A DNA stretch of 64,000 nucleotides from Azorhizobium caulinodans ORS 571. GTDB lineage: Bacteria > Pseudomonadota > Alphaproteobacteria > Rhizobiales > Xanthobacteraceae. The notes under the pieces were generated by a model. That model was not told the origin of the DNA and ran no database searches. It saw only the letters and a list, made by a program, of their open reading frames with translations. The stretch lies in NCBI RefSeq assembly GCF_000010525.1, contig NC_009937.1:4531501-4595500 (forward strand). Reading direction: 5' to 3'. How positions within the stretch are numbered: the first letter of the stretch is position 1; each line of letters begins with the position of its first letter. The position numbers were made by a program, and so were the translations under genes. This document shows positions 45,321 to 55,677 of this stretch, in pieces.

Positions 45321-46559
45321 TCAGAGGTCGAGCACGAGACGCGCGGGATCCTCCAGCGTCTCCTTCACGCGCACCAGGAAGGTCACGGCCTCGCGGCCGT
45401 CGACGATGCGGTGGTCGTAGGAGAGCGCGAGATACATCATCGGGCGCACGACGATCTGGCCCTTGACCACCACCGGACGCTCCTCGATGCGGTGCATGCC
45501 GAGGATGCCGGACTGCGGCGCGTTGAGGATGGGGGTGGACATCAGCGAGCCGTAGATGCCGCCGTTGGTGATCGTGAAGGTGCCGCCCTGCATGTCCTCG
45601 ATGCCGAGCTTGCCGTCACGGGCCTTGCGGCCGAAGCCGGCGATGGCCTTCTCGATGCCGGCCACCGACAGCTCGTCGGCGTCACGCACCACCGGGACCA
45701 CGAGGCCCTTCTCGGTGCCCACCGCGATACCGATGTTGTAGTAGTTCTTGTAGACGATGTCCTGACCGTCGATCTCGGCGTTCACCGCCGGCAGGTCCTT
45801 CAGGGCCGCGATGACGGCCTTGGTGAAGAAGCCCATGAAGCCGAGCTTGGTGCCGTGCTTCTTCTCGAAGGAGTCCTTGAACTGGGCGCGCAGGCCCATC
45901 ACCGCGCTCATGTCCACGTCGTTGAACGTGGTGAGCATGGCGGCGGTGTTCTGGGCGTCCTTCAGGCGGCGGGCGATGGTCTGCCGCAGCTTGGTCATCT
46001 TCACGCGCTCTTCGCGCGCGGCATCCACCGGCGCGGAGGGGGCGCGGACGGCGACCGGCGCCGGGGCAGCGGCCGGAGCGGCAGCGCCGGAGGCGATGGC
46101 GGCCAGCATGTCGCCCTTGGTCACGCGGCCATCCTTGCCGGAGCCGGCGACGTTGGCGGCGGACACGCCGGTCTCGGCGGCGAGACGCTCGACCGCCGGG
46201 CCATTGGCGCCGGAAGCGGCCTTGGCCGGGGCGGCGGCAGGCGCCGGAGCGGGCGCAGCGGCCGGAGCCGGAGCCGCCTTGGGGGCCTCGGCCTTCGGAG
46301 CGGCGGCAGCAGCGCCGGCAGCGCCTTCGGCGATCGCGCCGAGGAGGGCGCCGACGCCGACGGTGTCACCGTCCTTGGCGATGATTTCGGAGAGGACGCC
46401 AGCGGCCGGGGCGGGAACCTCGACGGTGACCTTGTCGGTCTCCAGTTCCACCAGCGGCTCGTCGGCCTTCACCGCATCGCCAGGCTTCTTGAACCACTTG
46501 CCGATGGTGGCCTCGGTAACGGACTCGCCCAGGGTGGGCACGCGGATTTCGGTCGCCAT
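45321..46559 (-). CDS. sucB: Dihydrolipoyllysine-residue succinyltransferase (E2)
   Basis: 412 residues from ATG 46559; an upstream in-frame ATG at 46607 would overlap the preceding gene. Single lipoyl domain at about 1-78 with the lipoylated Lys in ETDKVTVEV near residue 43. Two long Ala/Pro-rich linkers flank a peripheral subunit-binding domain (about 130-170, [16 protein letters not shown]). Catalytic core from about 190 with the active-site His in [13 protein letters not shown]. Partner of sucA and lpd in the TCA cycle. Follows the YciI gene by 44 bases. Confidence 0.96.
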   Translation of the reverse strand: MATEIRVPTLGESVTEATIGKWFKKPGDAVKADEPLVELETDKVTVEVPAPAAGVLSEIIAKDGDTVGVGALLGAIAEGAAGAAAAAPKAEAPKAAPAPAAAPAPAPAAAPAKAASGANGPAVERLAAETGVSAANVAGSGKDGRVTKGDMLAAIASGAAAPAAAPAPVAVRAPSAPVDAAREERVKMTKLRQTIARRLKDAQNTAAMLTTFNDVDMSAVMGLRAQFKDSFEKKHGTKLGFMGFFTKAVIAALKDLPAVNAEIDGQDIVYKNYYNIGIAVGTEKGLVVPVVRDADELSVAGIEKAIAGFGRKARDGKLGIEDMQGGTFTITNGGIYGSLMSTPILNAPQSGILGMHRIEERPVVVKGQIVVRPMMYLALSYDHRIVDGREAVTFLVRVKETLEDPARLVLDL

Positions 46560-46603
46560 CACATTCGCCCGCGGGGGGCCTCCCTCAAACGCTCGATGCC
46601 GGG

Positions 46604-46906
46604 TCAACCCCGGCGCAAAATAAGGGATGGAACCGGCAGCACCTCATAGGAGAAGCCGAGGTTCATCCCCGTGATCGGATCATCTTCGGACAGACGGCGG
46701 GCTTGCGCCTCGTCATCCGCCTCGACCAGCGCCAGTCCCCAGGCGCCGGCCGGATCGAAGACCGGACCGACCGCAATGGCCGGCCCCGCCTCAGCCTGCT
46801 GCTGCCAATAGGCCATGTGCTGCCCCATCGCCGCCATCTCCGCCTCGGTGGCGTCGAAGGGGAAGGTGGGGCGCACGTGGCGCAGCCGCAGCAGGAAATA
46901 GCTCAT
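46604..46906 (-). CDS. YciI family protein
   Basis: 100 residues. Dimeric alpha-beta barrel fold of the YCII family: [21 protein letters not shown], the His of QHMAYWQ and [17 protein letters not shown]-like segment with the conserved Asp-Pro. No general activity is known; some relatives are dehydrochlorinase-like. It lies 12 bases after sucA and 44 before sucB, so it is cotranscribed with the dehydrogenase genes. Confidence 0.82.
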   Translation of the reverse strand: MSYFLLRLRHVRPTFPFDATEAEMAAMGQHMAYWQQQAEAGPAIAVGPVFDPAGAWGLALVEADDEAQARRLSEDDPITGMNLGFSYEVLPVPSLILRRG

Positions 46907-46918
46907 GCCGCAGGCGCC

Positions 46919-49876
46919 TCAGCCGAGGGCTTCTTCGAGGAAGGCCTTGAGCTGGGCGAGATGCTTGGACATCAGGCCGGTGGCGGTGGCGGCGGACGCC
47001 GGACGGCCGGCGTAACGCGGACGCTTGGACGCGCCGCCCACCTGCTCCAGCACCCACTCCAGGTAAGGCTGCACGAAAGCCCAGGAGCCCTGGTTCTTCG
47101 GCTCTTCCTGGCACCACACCACTTCCGCATTCTTGAAGCGGCCCAGCTCCTGCACGAGGGTCTTGAGCGGGAACGGGAACAGCTGTTCCACGCGCATCAG
47201 GTACACGTCGTTGGTGCCGCGCTTCTCACGCTCCTCCAGCAGGTCGTAATAGACCTTGCCCGAGCACAGCACGACGCGACGGATCTTGTCGTCCGCCACG
47301 AGCTGCAGGCCCGCCGCATCCGGATGGGACTGGGCATCGTCCCACAGCACGCGGTGGAAGGTGGTGCCGGTCACGAACTCGTCGAGACGCGAAACCGCCT
47401 TCTTGTGGCGCAGCAGGGACTTGGGCGTCATCAGAATCAGCGGCTTGCGGAAGTCGCGCTTAATCTGGCGGCGCAGGATGTGGAAGTAGTTCGCCGGGGT
47501 CGTGCAGTTGGCGACCTGCATGTTGTCCTCGGCGCAGAGCTGCAGATAGCGCTCGAGGCGGGCGGAGGAGTGCTCCGGACCCTGGCCCTCATAGCCGTGC
47601 GGCAGCAGGCAGACGAGGCCGGACATGCGCAGCCACTTGCGCTCGCCCGAGGAGATGAACTGGTCGAACACCACCTGCGCGCCGTTGGCGAAGTCGCCGA
47701 ACTGGGCTTCCCACAGCACGAGCGCGTTCGGCTCGGACAGGGAGTAGCCATACTCGAAGCCGAGCACCGCCTCTTCCGAGAGCATCGAGTTGATGACCTC
47801 GTACTTGGCCTGGTTGTCGGTCAGGTGGTTGAAAGGCTTGTAGCGGCCTTCGGTTTCCTGATCCGTCAGCACGGAGTGGCGCTGCGAGAAGGTGCCGCGC
47901 TCCACGTCCTGGCCGGACAGGCGGACCGGATGGCCCTCCTCCAGCAGCGAGCAGAAGGCCAGCGCCTCGCCGGTCGCCCAGTCGATGCCGGCGCCGTCGT
48001 CGAGCACCGCCTTGCGGCGGTTGTCGAGGAAGCGCTGGATGGTGCGGTGGGGCGTGAAGCCTTCCGGCACCTTGGTGATCTTGTCGGCGATGGCCTTGAG
48101 CGCATCTTCCGCCACGCCGGTGTCGCCGCGGCGCGGATCGTCATCCTCGTGGCTCGCCTTCAGGCCCGACCAGCGGCCGTCCAGCCAGTCGGCCTTGTTG
48201 GGCTTGTAGTGCTGGCCGGCCTCGTACTCGCCTTCCAGGCGGTTGCGCCACTCGGCGCGCATCTGGTCGAGCTCGCCGGCGGCGATCACGCCTTCGGCTT
48301 CCAGCTTCTTGCCGTACAGCTCCAGCGTCGTGGGATGCTGGCGGATCACCTTGTACATGTGCGGCTGGGTGAACGACGGCTCGTCACCCTCGTTATGGCC
48401 GAAGCGGCGATAGCAGAAGATGTCGATGACCACCGGCTTGTGGAAGCGCTGGCGGAACTCGATGGCCACCTTGGCGCAGAAGGTCACCGCTTCCGGATCG
48501 TCGCCATTCACGTGGAAGATCGGCGCCTCGATCATCTTCGCCACATCCGACGGATAGGGCGAGGAGCGCGAGTAGCGCGGATTGGTGGTGAAGCCGATCT
48601 GGTTGTTGATGATGACGTGGAGCGAACCGCCCGTGCGGTGGCCCTTGAGGCCCGAGAGGCCGAGGCACTCGGCCACCACGCCCTGGCCCGCGAAGGCCGC
48701 GTCACCGTGGATCAGCAGCGGCAGCACCGCCACGCGGTCGGTGTCGTGCATCTGGTCCTGCTTGGCGCGGGCCTTGCCCAGCACCACCGGATCGACGATT
48801 TCCAGATGCGACGGGTTGGCGGTCAGCGACACGTGCACCCGGTTGCCGTCGAACTCGCGGTCCGACGAGGCGCCGAGGTGGTACTTCACGTCGCCCGAGC
48901 CTTCCACGTCGTCGGGGGCCCAGGAGCCGCCCTTGAATTCGTGGAACAGCGCGCGGTGGGCCTTGCCCATCACCTGCGTGAGCACGTTCAGGCGGCCGCG
49001 GTGAGCCATGCCGAACACGATGTCGCGAACGCCGAGATTGCCGCCGCGCTTGATGATCTGCTCCAGCGCCGGGATGAGCGCCTCGCCGCCGTCCAGGCCG
49101 AAGCGCTTGGTGCCGGTGTACTTCACGTCGAGGAACTTCTCGAAGCCCTCGGCCTCCACCAGCTTGTTCAGGATGGCGCGCTTGCCTTCGCGGGTGAAGG
49201 ACACTTCCTTGTCCACGCCCTCGATGCGCTCCTGGATCCACGCCTTCTCCTCCGGGGAGGAGATGTGCATGAACTCGACGCCGATGGTCTGGCAGTAGGT
49301 GCGGCGCAGGATCGTCACCATCTCGCGGACGGTGGCGAACTCAAGACCCAGCACGTTGTCGATGAAGATCTTGCGGTCGAGATCGCTCTCGTAGAAGCCG
49401 TAGGAGGCCGGATCGAGCTCGGGCGCCTCGCGCGGCGGGGTGAGCTTCAGGGGATCGAGATCGGCCTGGAGATGGCCGCGCATGCGGTAGGCGCGGATCA
49501 TCATGAGCGCCTTCACGCTGTCGCGCGTGGCCTGCTGCACCTCGGTGGCGGAGAATTCGACGCCCGCCTTCTGGGCCTTCTCCTTGACCTTGTCGGTGAC
49601 CTTCTTCTCCACCTCGATCCAGTTGCCGTCGAGGGCGGAGACCAGCTCGCCATTGGCGTGGAGCGGCCAGTTGGGCTTCTTCCAGGAGGCGCCGCGGGCG
49701 TTCTGCTTGACCTGCTCGGGGTCTTCCTTCAGCGCGGCGAAGAAGCTCTGCCACTGCGCATCGACCGAATTCGGATCGGCCTCATACTGGGCATAGAGAT
49801 CTTCTATCCACTGAGCATTACCTCCGTACAGGAAGGAGGTAGCGAGAAATTGGTCGTTTTGGTCCGCGCGCGACAT
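46919..49876 (-). CDS. sucA: 2-oxoglutarate dehydrogenase E1 component
   Basis: 985 residues, thiamine diphosphate-dependent decarboxylase of the TCA cycle. N-terminal tail (SFLYGGNAQWIEDLYAQYE) used for E2 binding, then the dehydrogenase domain. Seen: GMAHRGRLNVLTQVMGK, the thiamine diphosphate motif GDAAFAGQG...NNQIGFTTNPRYSRS, the His in RRFGHNEGDEPSFTQP, and the transketolase-like C-terminal half (LLPHGYEGQGPEHSSARLER). Length is normal. An open frame of over 1000 codons on the opposite strand is an artefact of GC-rich codon use. Confidence 0.97.
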   Translation of the reverse strand: MSRADQNDQFLATSFLYGGNAQWIEDLYAQYEADPNSVDAQWQSFFAALKEDPEQVKQNARGASWKKPNWPLHANGELVSALDGNWIEVEKKVTDKVKEKAQKAGVEFSATEVQQATRDSVKALMMIRAYRMRGHLQADLDPLKLTPPREAPELDPASYGFYESDLDRKIFIDNVLGLEFATVREMVTILRRTYCQTIGVEFMHISSPEEKAWIQERIEGVDKEVSFTREGKRAILNKLVEAEGFEKFLDVKYTGTKRFGLDGGEALIPALEQIIKRGGNLGVRDIVFGMAHRGRLNVLTQVMGKAHRALFHEFKGGSWAPDDVEGSGDVKYHLGASSDREFDGNRVHVSLTANPSHLEIVDPVVLGKARAKQDQMHDTDRVAVLPLLIHGDAAFAGQGVVAECLGLSGLKGHRTGGSLHVIINNQIGFTTNPRYSRSSPYPSDVAKMIEAPIFHVNGDDPEAVTFCAKVAIEFRQRFHKPVVIDIFCYRRFGHNEGDEPSFTQPHMYKVIRQHPTTLELYGKKLEAEGVIAAGELDQMRAEWRNRLEGEYEAGQHYKPNKADWLDGRWSGLKASHEDDDPRRGDTGVAEDALKAIADKITKVPEGFTPHRTIQRFLDNRRKAVLDDGAGIDWATGEALAFCSLLEEGHPVRLSGQDVERGTFSQRHSVLTDQETEGRYKPFNHLTDNQAKYEVINSMLSEEAVLGFEYGYSLSEPNALVLWEAQFGDFANGAQVVFDQFISSGERKWLRMSGLVCLLPHGYEGQGPEHSSARLERYLQLCAEDNMQVANCTTPANYFHILRRQIKRDFRKPLILMTPKSLLRHKKAVSRLDEFVTGTTFHRVLWDDAQSHPDAAGLQLVADDKIRRVVLCSGKVYYDLLEEREKRGTNDVYLMRVEQLFPFPLKTLVQELGRFKNAEVVWCQEEPKNQGSWAFVQPYLEWVLEQVGGASKRPRYAGRPASAATATGLMSKHLAQLKAFLEEALG

Positions 49877-50226
49877 GGGCCTAAATCCCGGATGGCCTTC
49901 GGAGCTTAGCCGGTTTCGGCGCGCCGGGCGCGTTCAAAACCAAGCTCCAAGCCGTTGACAGCCACACCATGGAAGCGCGCCGGCAATCCCGCCGCACTCC
50001 CGCAAATTGCCTTGCTCCAGATGGAGCGGAGAGAAATCCGGCCGCTACATAAGATGCTTGGCGGCATGGGGGAAGCTCCCTTCCCCCGCCAACCCCGGCA
50101 TTTCACGCACGGCGGACCTGCGCTCCGCGTACTGCTGGAGGCTTTCCCCAGCGTGGCACGCGGTGACACTCGTCCAATGCAAAGACGGCAACCCGATGGT
50201 CTCCCGCCGGATTGCCGTCCTTTTCA
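49877..50226. other. Intergenic region between sucD and sucA
   Basis: 350 bases without a supported gene. It must contain the sucA promoter if sucA is separately transcribed, plus the hairpin after sucD noted at 50181-50219. I see no clear operator. Confidence 0.5.
50181..50219 (-). terminator. Hairpin after sucD, probable terminator
   Basis: GACGGCAACCCG (50184-50195) pairs with CGGATTGCCGTC (50208-50219), one mismatch. On the minus strand it starts 8 bases past the sucD stop and is followed by TTTGCATT. On the plus strand CTTTT follows, so it might act both ways. Confidence 0.55.
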
Positions 50227-51111
50227 TCAGCCCTTCAGCACTTCCACCAGGGTCTTGCCGAGGCGCGCCGGGGAGGGAGAGACCCGGATGCCGGCCTCTT
50301 CCATGGCGGCGATCTTGTCTTCCGCGCCGCCCTTGCCGCCGGAGATGATCGCGCCGGCGTGGCCCATGCGGCGGCCGGGAGGCGCCGTGCGGCCGGCGAT
50401 GAAGCCGACCATCGGCTTCTTGCGGCCGCGCTTGGCCTCGTCCTTGAGGAACTGGGCCGCGTCTTCCTCGGCCGAGCCACCGATCTCGCCGATCATGACG
50501 ATCGACTCGGTCTTGGGATCGGCAAGGAACAGCTCGAGCACGTCGATGAACTCGGTACCCTTCACCGGGTCGCCGCCGATGCCGACCGCCGAGGTCTGGC
50601 CGAGGCCTTCCTGCGAGGTCTGGAACACCGCTTCATAGGTCAGCGTGCCGGAGCGCGACACGATGCCGACCGAGCCGGTCTTGAAGATGTTGGCCGGCAT
50701 GATGCCGATCTTCGACTGGCCGGCGGTCACCACGCCCGGGCAGTTCGGGCCGATGAGGCGCGACTTGGAGCCGGAGAGGGCGCGCTTCACCTTCACCATG
50801 TCGAGCACCGGGATGCCCTCGGTGATGCAGACGATGAGCGGGATCTCCGCGTCGATGGCTTCCAGGATCGCGTCGGCGGCGCCCGGAGGCGGCACGTAGA
50901 TCACGGAGGCGTCGGCGCCGGTCTTCTCGCGGGCCTCGATCACGGTGTCGAACACCGGCAGGCCGAGGTGGGTGGAGCCGCCCTTGCCGGGCGAGGTGCC
51001 GCCGACGACCTTGGTGCCGTAGGCGATGGCCTGCTCGGAGTGGAACGTGCCGTTCTTGCCCGTGAAGCCCTGGGTGATGACCTTGGTATTGGCGTCAATA
51101 AGCACGGACAT
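50227..51111 (-). CDS. sucD: Succinyl-CoA synthetase alpha subunit
   Basis: 294 residues. CoA-binding N-terminus [23 protein letters not shown], and the phosphorylated His in the [16 protein letters not shown] loop near residue 250. [18 protein letters not shown] and [14 protein letters not shown] are further family marks. The ATG at 51111 overlaps the sucC stop (TGATG); a GTG one codon upstream is possible. Makes succinate and ATP/GTP with SucC. Confidence 0.97.
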   Translation of the reverse strand: MSVLIDANTKVITQGFTGKNGTFHSEQAIAYGTKVVGGTSPGKGGSTHLGLPVFDTVIEAREKTGADASVIYVPPPGAADAILEAIDAEIPLIVCITEGIPVLDMVKVKRALSGSKSRLIGPNCPGVVTAGQSKIGIMPANIFKTGSVGIVSRSGTLTYEAVFQTSQEGLGQTSAVGIGGDPVKGTEFIDVLELFLADPKTESIVMIGEIGGSAEEDAAQFLKDEAKRGRKKPMVGFIAGRTAPPGRRMGHAGAIISGGKGGAEDKIAAMEEAGIRVSPSPARLGKTLVEVLKG

Positions 51112-52313
51112 CACGCAGCTTCCTTCTTCACGGCCGCGACGATCTTCTGCGCCGCATCGTCCAGGTCATCGGCAGGGATCACGTTCAGGCCGCTGTCGCG
51201 GATGATCTGCTTGCCCTGCTCCACGTTGGTGCCTTCGAGGCGCACCACCAGCGGAACCTTGAGGCCGACGGCGGTCACCGCGGCGAGCACGCCGCGCGCG
51301 ATCACGTCGCACTTCATGATGCCGCCGAAGATGTTCACCAGGATGCCCTTCACGTTCGGGTCCGAGGTGATGATCTTGAAGGCCGCCGTCACCTTCTCCT
51401 CGCTGGCGCCGCCGCCCACGTCGAGGAAGTTGGCCGGGCTCTCGCCATAGAGCTTGATGATGTCGAGGGTCGCCATCGCGAGGCCCGCGCCGTTCACCAT
51501 GCAGCCGATCGTGCCGTCGAGCGCGATGTAGGCGAGGTCATACTTGGAGGCTTCGATCTCCTTGGCGTCCTCTTCCGTCTCGTCGCGCAGGGCGAGCAGG
51601 TCCGGATGGCGGAACAGCGCGTTGGAATCGAACGTCACCTTGGCGTCCAGCACCTTCAGCTTGGCATCCTTGGTGACGATGAGCGGATTGATCTCCAGCA
51701 TCGCCATGTCGGTGTCGGTGAAGGCGGTGTAGAGCACCTCGGTCAGCTTGCCCGCCTGCTTGGCGAGGTCGCCGGAGAGGCCGAGCGCATCGGCCACCTT
51801 GCGGCCGTGGAAAGCCTGGATGCCGGAGGCCGGGTCCACCGAGAAGGAGACGATCTTCTCAGGGGTGGAGTGCGCCACTTCCTCGATGTCCATGCCGCCT
51901 TCGGTGGAGACCACGAAGGAGACGCGCGAGGTGGAGCGGTCCACGAGGAGCGAGAGGTAGAACTCGGTCTCGATGTCGGAACCTTCCTCGATGTAGAGGC
52001 GGTTCACCTGCTTGCCGGCCGGGCCGGTCTGCACGGTCACGAGCGTGTTGCCGAGCATCTGCTCGACGAAGGTCTTCACCTCTTCCACCGACCGGGCCAG
52101 CCGCACGCCGCCCTTGTCGCCGGCTTCCGGCTCCTTGAACTTGCCCTTGCCGCGGCCGCCGGCATGGATCTGCGACTTCACGACCCAGAGCGGGCCGCCC
52201 AGCTCACGCGCGGCCGCCTCGGCCTCGCCCACCGCCAAGACCGGCACGCCGCGAGACACGGGCGCACCGTAGGTCTTCAGCAGGGCCTTCGCCTGATACT
52301 CATGGATATTCAT
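51111..52313 (-). CDS. sucC: Succinyl-CoA synthetase beta subunit
   Basis: 400 residues from ATG 52313. ATP-grasp domain: [19 protein letters not shown] at the start, [16 protein letters not shown], and the C-terminal ligase domain with [27 protein letters not shown] and [17 protein letters not shown]. It is 133 bases downstream of mdh on the same strand and coupled to sucD. Confidence 0.97.
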   Translation of the reverse strand: MNIHEYQAKALLKTYGAPVSRGVPVLAVGEAEAAARELGGPLWVVKSQIHAGGRGKGKFKEPEAGDKGGVRLARSVEEVKTFVEQMLGNTLVTVQTGPAGKQVNRLYIEEGSDIETEFYLSLLVDRSTSRVSFVVSTEGGMDIEEVAHSTPEKIVSFSVDPASGIQAFHGRKVADALGLSGDLAKQAGKLTEVLYTAFTDTDMAMLEINPLIVTKDAKLKVLDAKVTFDSNALFRHPDLLALRDETEEDAKEIEASKYDLAYIALDGTIGCMVNGAGLAMATLDIIKLYGESPANFLDVGGGASEEKVTAAFKIITSDPNVKGILVNIFGGIMKCDVIARGVLAAVTAVGLKVPLVVRLEGTNVEQGKQIIRDSGLNVIPADDLDDAAQKIVAAVKKEAA

Positions 52314-52446
52314 GGGGCTCCGTCCCAAGAGTTTCGGACCGTCCCGCCCTCATGACGAAGGCGATCCGCTCCGGTTGGACTATTGCCGCCGGGTCCCCCC
52401 GCCGGCACGAAAACGGCGACCCGGAGGGCCGCCGCGGATGGCAGTG

Positions 52447-53466
<1,020 letters not shown>

Positions 53467-53545
53467 CTACTCCCATCCGCACAAGGGTTCAAGACGCCGC
53501 ATCTACCCCTTTAGGCGCCCAACCACGGTTTCGGCGGACCGAGGG

Positions 53546-54733
53546 TCAGGTTTCCACCAATCCGGTAGCATCTCCGCTCGCAATGGAGTCGCCCCGCCCG
53601 TGCGGCTGCGCGAGATAGTCGCTGGAGCGCATCTCGTGCAGGCGCGAAACCGTGCGGGCGAACTCGAACCCTTCCGTTCCGTCAGCCCCCACATAAAGCC
53701 CCTCTGGCTCGGCGTCCGCCGAGGCGACCAGCTTCACGTTGTTGTCGTAGAGGGCGTCGATCAGCGTGATGAAGCGCTTGGCCTCGTTCCGCTTCTCCGG
53801 ATTGAGCACGGGAATGTGTTCCACAACAAGGGTGTGGAAGGTGTGCGCCAGCCGCAGATAGTCGGACGCGCCGAGCGGATGCTCGCACAGGTCCGCGAAG
53901 GTGAAGCGGGCCGCCCCGCCGCCGGCACGGGGCACCGCGAGGGTGCGACCCTTCATGTGCAGTTCGTAGGGCGCGCCGCCGTCGGGACCGGCCAGGTGCA
54001 GCCAGGCCGCCTCCACCGCCGCGTCCGCCTCCGTTCCCAGCGGGGCATGCCAGACCTTGATACCGTCCAGCTTCTCCATCCGGTAGTCTGTGGAGGCATC
54101 CAGCGCCAGCACGTCCGTCTTCTGGACGATCATGTCGATGAAGGGCAGGAACAGCGCCCGGTTGAGGCCTCCGGCATAGAGGTCCTTCGGCGCCACGTTG
54201 GAGGTCGCCACCAGCACCACGCCGGCCGAGAAGAGGTGCTGGAACAGGCGGCCGAGGATCATGGCGTCCGCGATGTCGGTGACGTGAAACTCGTCGAAGC
54301 ACAGCACCTTCGCCTCGGCGGCGATGGAGGCGGCCACCGGCACGATGGGATCGCCGGTCTTGCGCTCGCCCTTCTTCTGGCCCTCGCGCTCCTTGTAGAT
54401 GCGGTCATGCACGTCGGCCATGAACTCGTGGAAGTGCGAGCGGCGGCGGGCGACGAAGCTGATGCTCTCGAAGAACAGGTCCATGAGCATGGTCTTGCCG
54501 CGCCCGACCCGGCCATAGATGTAGAGGCCCTTGGGCGGCGCGGTGACGGTGCGCCGGTGGAACAGCCAGCCGAGCGCCGAACCCTTGCGGGCGAGCGAAC
54601 TGTCCTTCAGGGCCTGTTCAAGGCGGGCGAGCGCATCCACCACAGCGGCCTGGGCGGCGTCCTCGCGGATCTCCCCGGCGGCCACCATGGCCTTGTAACG
54701 GGTGGCAATGCGGGTGCCGCTCTCGATGCCCAT
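53546..54733 (-). CDS. zapE: Cell division protein ZapE / AFG1-like ATPase
   Basis: 395 residues from ATG 54733, which has GGAGG 5 bases upstream; a GTG at 54862 adds 43 unsupported residues. P-loop GLYIYGRVGRGKTMLMDLFF near residue 75 (read GRVGRGKTM), HFHEFMADVHDRIY, Walker B LCFDEFHVTDIADAMILGRL, TSNVAPKDLY sensor, and C-terminal FEFARTVSRLHEMRSSDYL. In E. coli ZapE acts with the division ring; the mitochondrial homologue AFG1/LACE1 helps protein turnover. Standing next to mdh is normal for Rhizobiales. Confidence 0.94.
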   Translation of the reverse strand: MGIESGTRIATRYKAMVAAGEIREDAAQAAVVDALARLEQALKDSSLARKGSALGWLFHRRTVTAPPKGLYIYGRVGRGKTMLMDLFFESISFVARRRSHFHEFMADVHDRIYKEREGQKKGERKTGDPIVPVAASIAAEAKVLCFDEFHVTDIADAMILGRLFQHLFSAGVVLVATSNVAPKDLYAGGLNRALFLPFIDMIVQKTDVLALDASTDYRMEKLDGIKVWHAPLGTEADAAVEAAWLHLAGPDGGAPYELHMKGRTLAVPRAGGGAARFTFADLCEHPLGASDYLRLAHTFHTLVVEHIPVLNPEKRNEAKRFITLIDALYDNNVKLVASADAEPEGLYVGADGTEGFEFARTVSRLHEMRSSDYLAQPHGRGDSIASGDATGLVET

Positions 54734-55145
54734 GGAACCTCCGGCCTCCGCGCGCCGGCCTGAGGCCCCGGCTTTCGCCCGGTTGGCGCGCGTCTTAGTG
54801 CTGATGTGCCCGGACGGGCAGGCAGGTGGGCCGTCTCGCTGGGTTGGCCGTGACGGATACACCCGGCAGGCGGGGGCCCGCCTGCGGGATCAGCCTCTAG
54901 ACGCCCGGCCCGGCTCCCGCAAGCGCAAGCCCTACCGATCCGGCCCGGCGCATGAAACCAAACCGCGGCGACCGCGTTTCCTGATTGTAAAATCACGCGG
55001 CGGTGCAACCGGGAGAAGCCGGAACCGCCGCATACGGGCCCGGAACGGCCCGCGTTGCGCCGCAGGGCGGCCCGAGCGCCGCCGCGGTCATCGGCTTCAC
55101 TTCACCAGCCCTGGGGGGCGGGCTCAAGAGCGAAAGGAACAGTCC
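54734..55145. other. Divergent intergenic region between zapE and the small exported protein gene
   Basis: 412 bases. An AT-richer patch near 54979-54995 (GATTGTAAAATCAC) is the only plausible promoter core I see, and could serve the plus-strand gene. No coding sequence or repeat is convincing. Confidence 0.45.
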
Positions 55146-55460
55146 ATGAAGACCACGCTTCTGCGCACCGCCGCTTTCTCTCTCGCCCTCGCCACCGGCG
55201 CCGCCGGCCTCGCCAGCACCGCATCGGCGGATGACAGCATCAACGCCGTGAACGACAGCATGGTCCAGCAGCGGCAGATGGACTATCTGAGCCGCCACGG
55301 CGGCTATGTCCTGATCCAGGACCAGAATTCCATGGCCGTGGGCGGCCGCAACGGCACGATGGTTCTGCCGGCCAACCGCACCTATACGCCCACCAACGTC
55401 TATGTGGTGACGCCGGGCTACCAGAGCGTGCCGAGCAGCACCTATTACGCCCCCTACTGA
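55146..55460 (+). CDS. Small exported protein of unknown function
   Basis: 104 residues from ATG 55146 with AAAGGA upstream. Sec signal peptide about 1-28 (LLRTAAFSLALATGAAGLAS, cleaved near A-S-A-D). The mature chain of about 76 residues is polar, with a Tyr-rich end (TYTPTNVYVVTPGYQSV, then PSSTYYAPY) and no Cys. No family recognised. It stands as a single-gene unit with a strong terminator 42 bases after the stop, so it may be well expressed. Confidence 0.78.
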   Translation: MKTTLLRTAAFSLALATGAAGLASTASADDSINAVNDSMVQQRQMDYLSRHGGYVLIQDQNSMAVGGRNGTMVLPANRTYTPTNVYVVTPGYQSVPSSTYYAPY

Positions 55461-55502
55461 GGCGCTGCGGCGCCCCGGCCCTGAGGGCTGACGGTCATCA
55501 AC

Positions 55503-55541
55503 ATGCCCCCGGTGTGGATACCGCACGCCGGGGGCATTTTT
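55503..55541 (+). terminator. Rho-independent terminator
   Basis: A 14-bp stem (55503-55516 with 55524-55537; ATGCCCCCGG arm, one G-U) with a 7-base loop, followed by TTTTTG. The clearest terminator in the window. Serves the small exported protein gene. Confidence 0.9.
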
Positions 55542-55677
55542 GTCCGAATGCTGCCAGCATTCCTTCACTACCCTCGGCCATCGTGACCCGGATGCGCGCG
55601 GCCGCCTGCCGCAGCTCTGGACATTCAGATGCCGCCGTGGCCCAAGTTCGGTCAGGCGTTCAAACCGGGTGCGGGAC

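Noticed and set aside
46703-49909. Open frame of over 1000 codons on the plus strand opposite sucA
   Set aside because: It mirrors sucA, has no recognisable domain and arises from GC-rich third positions. Similar long antisense frames occur at 13-1968, 2681-5176 and 25772-28213.
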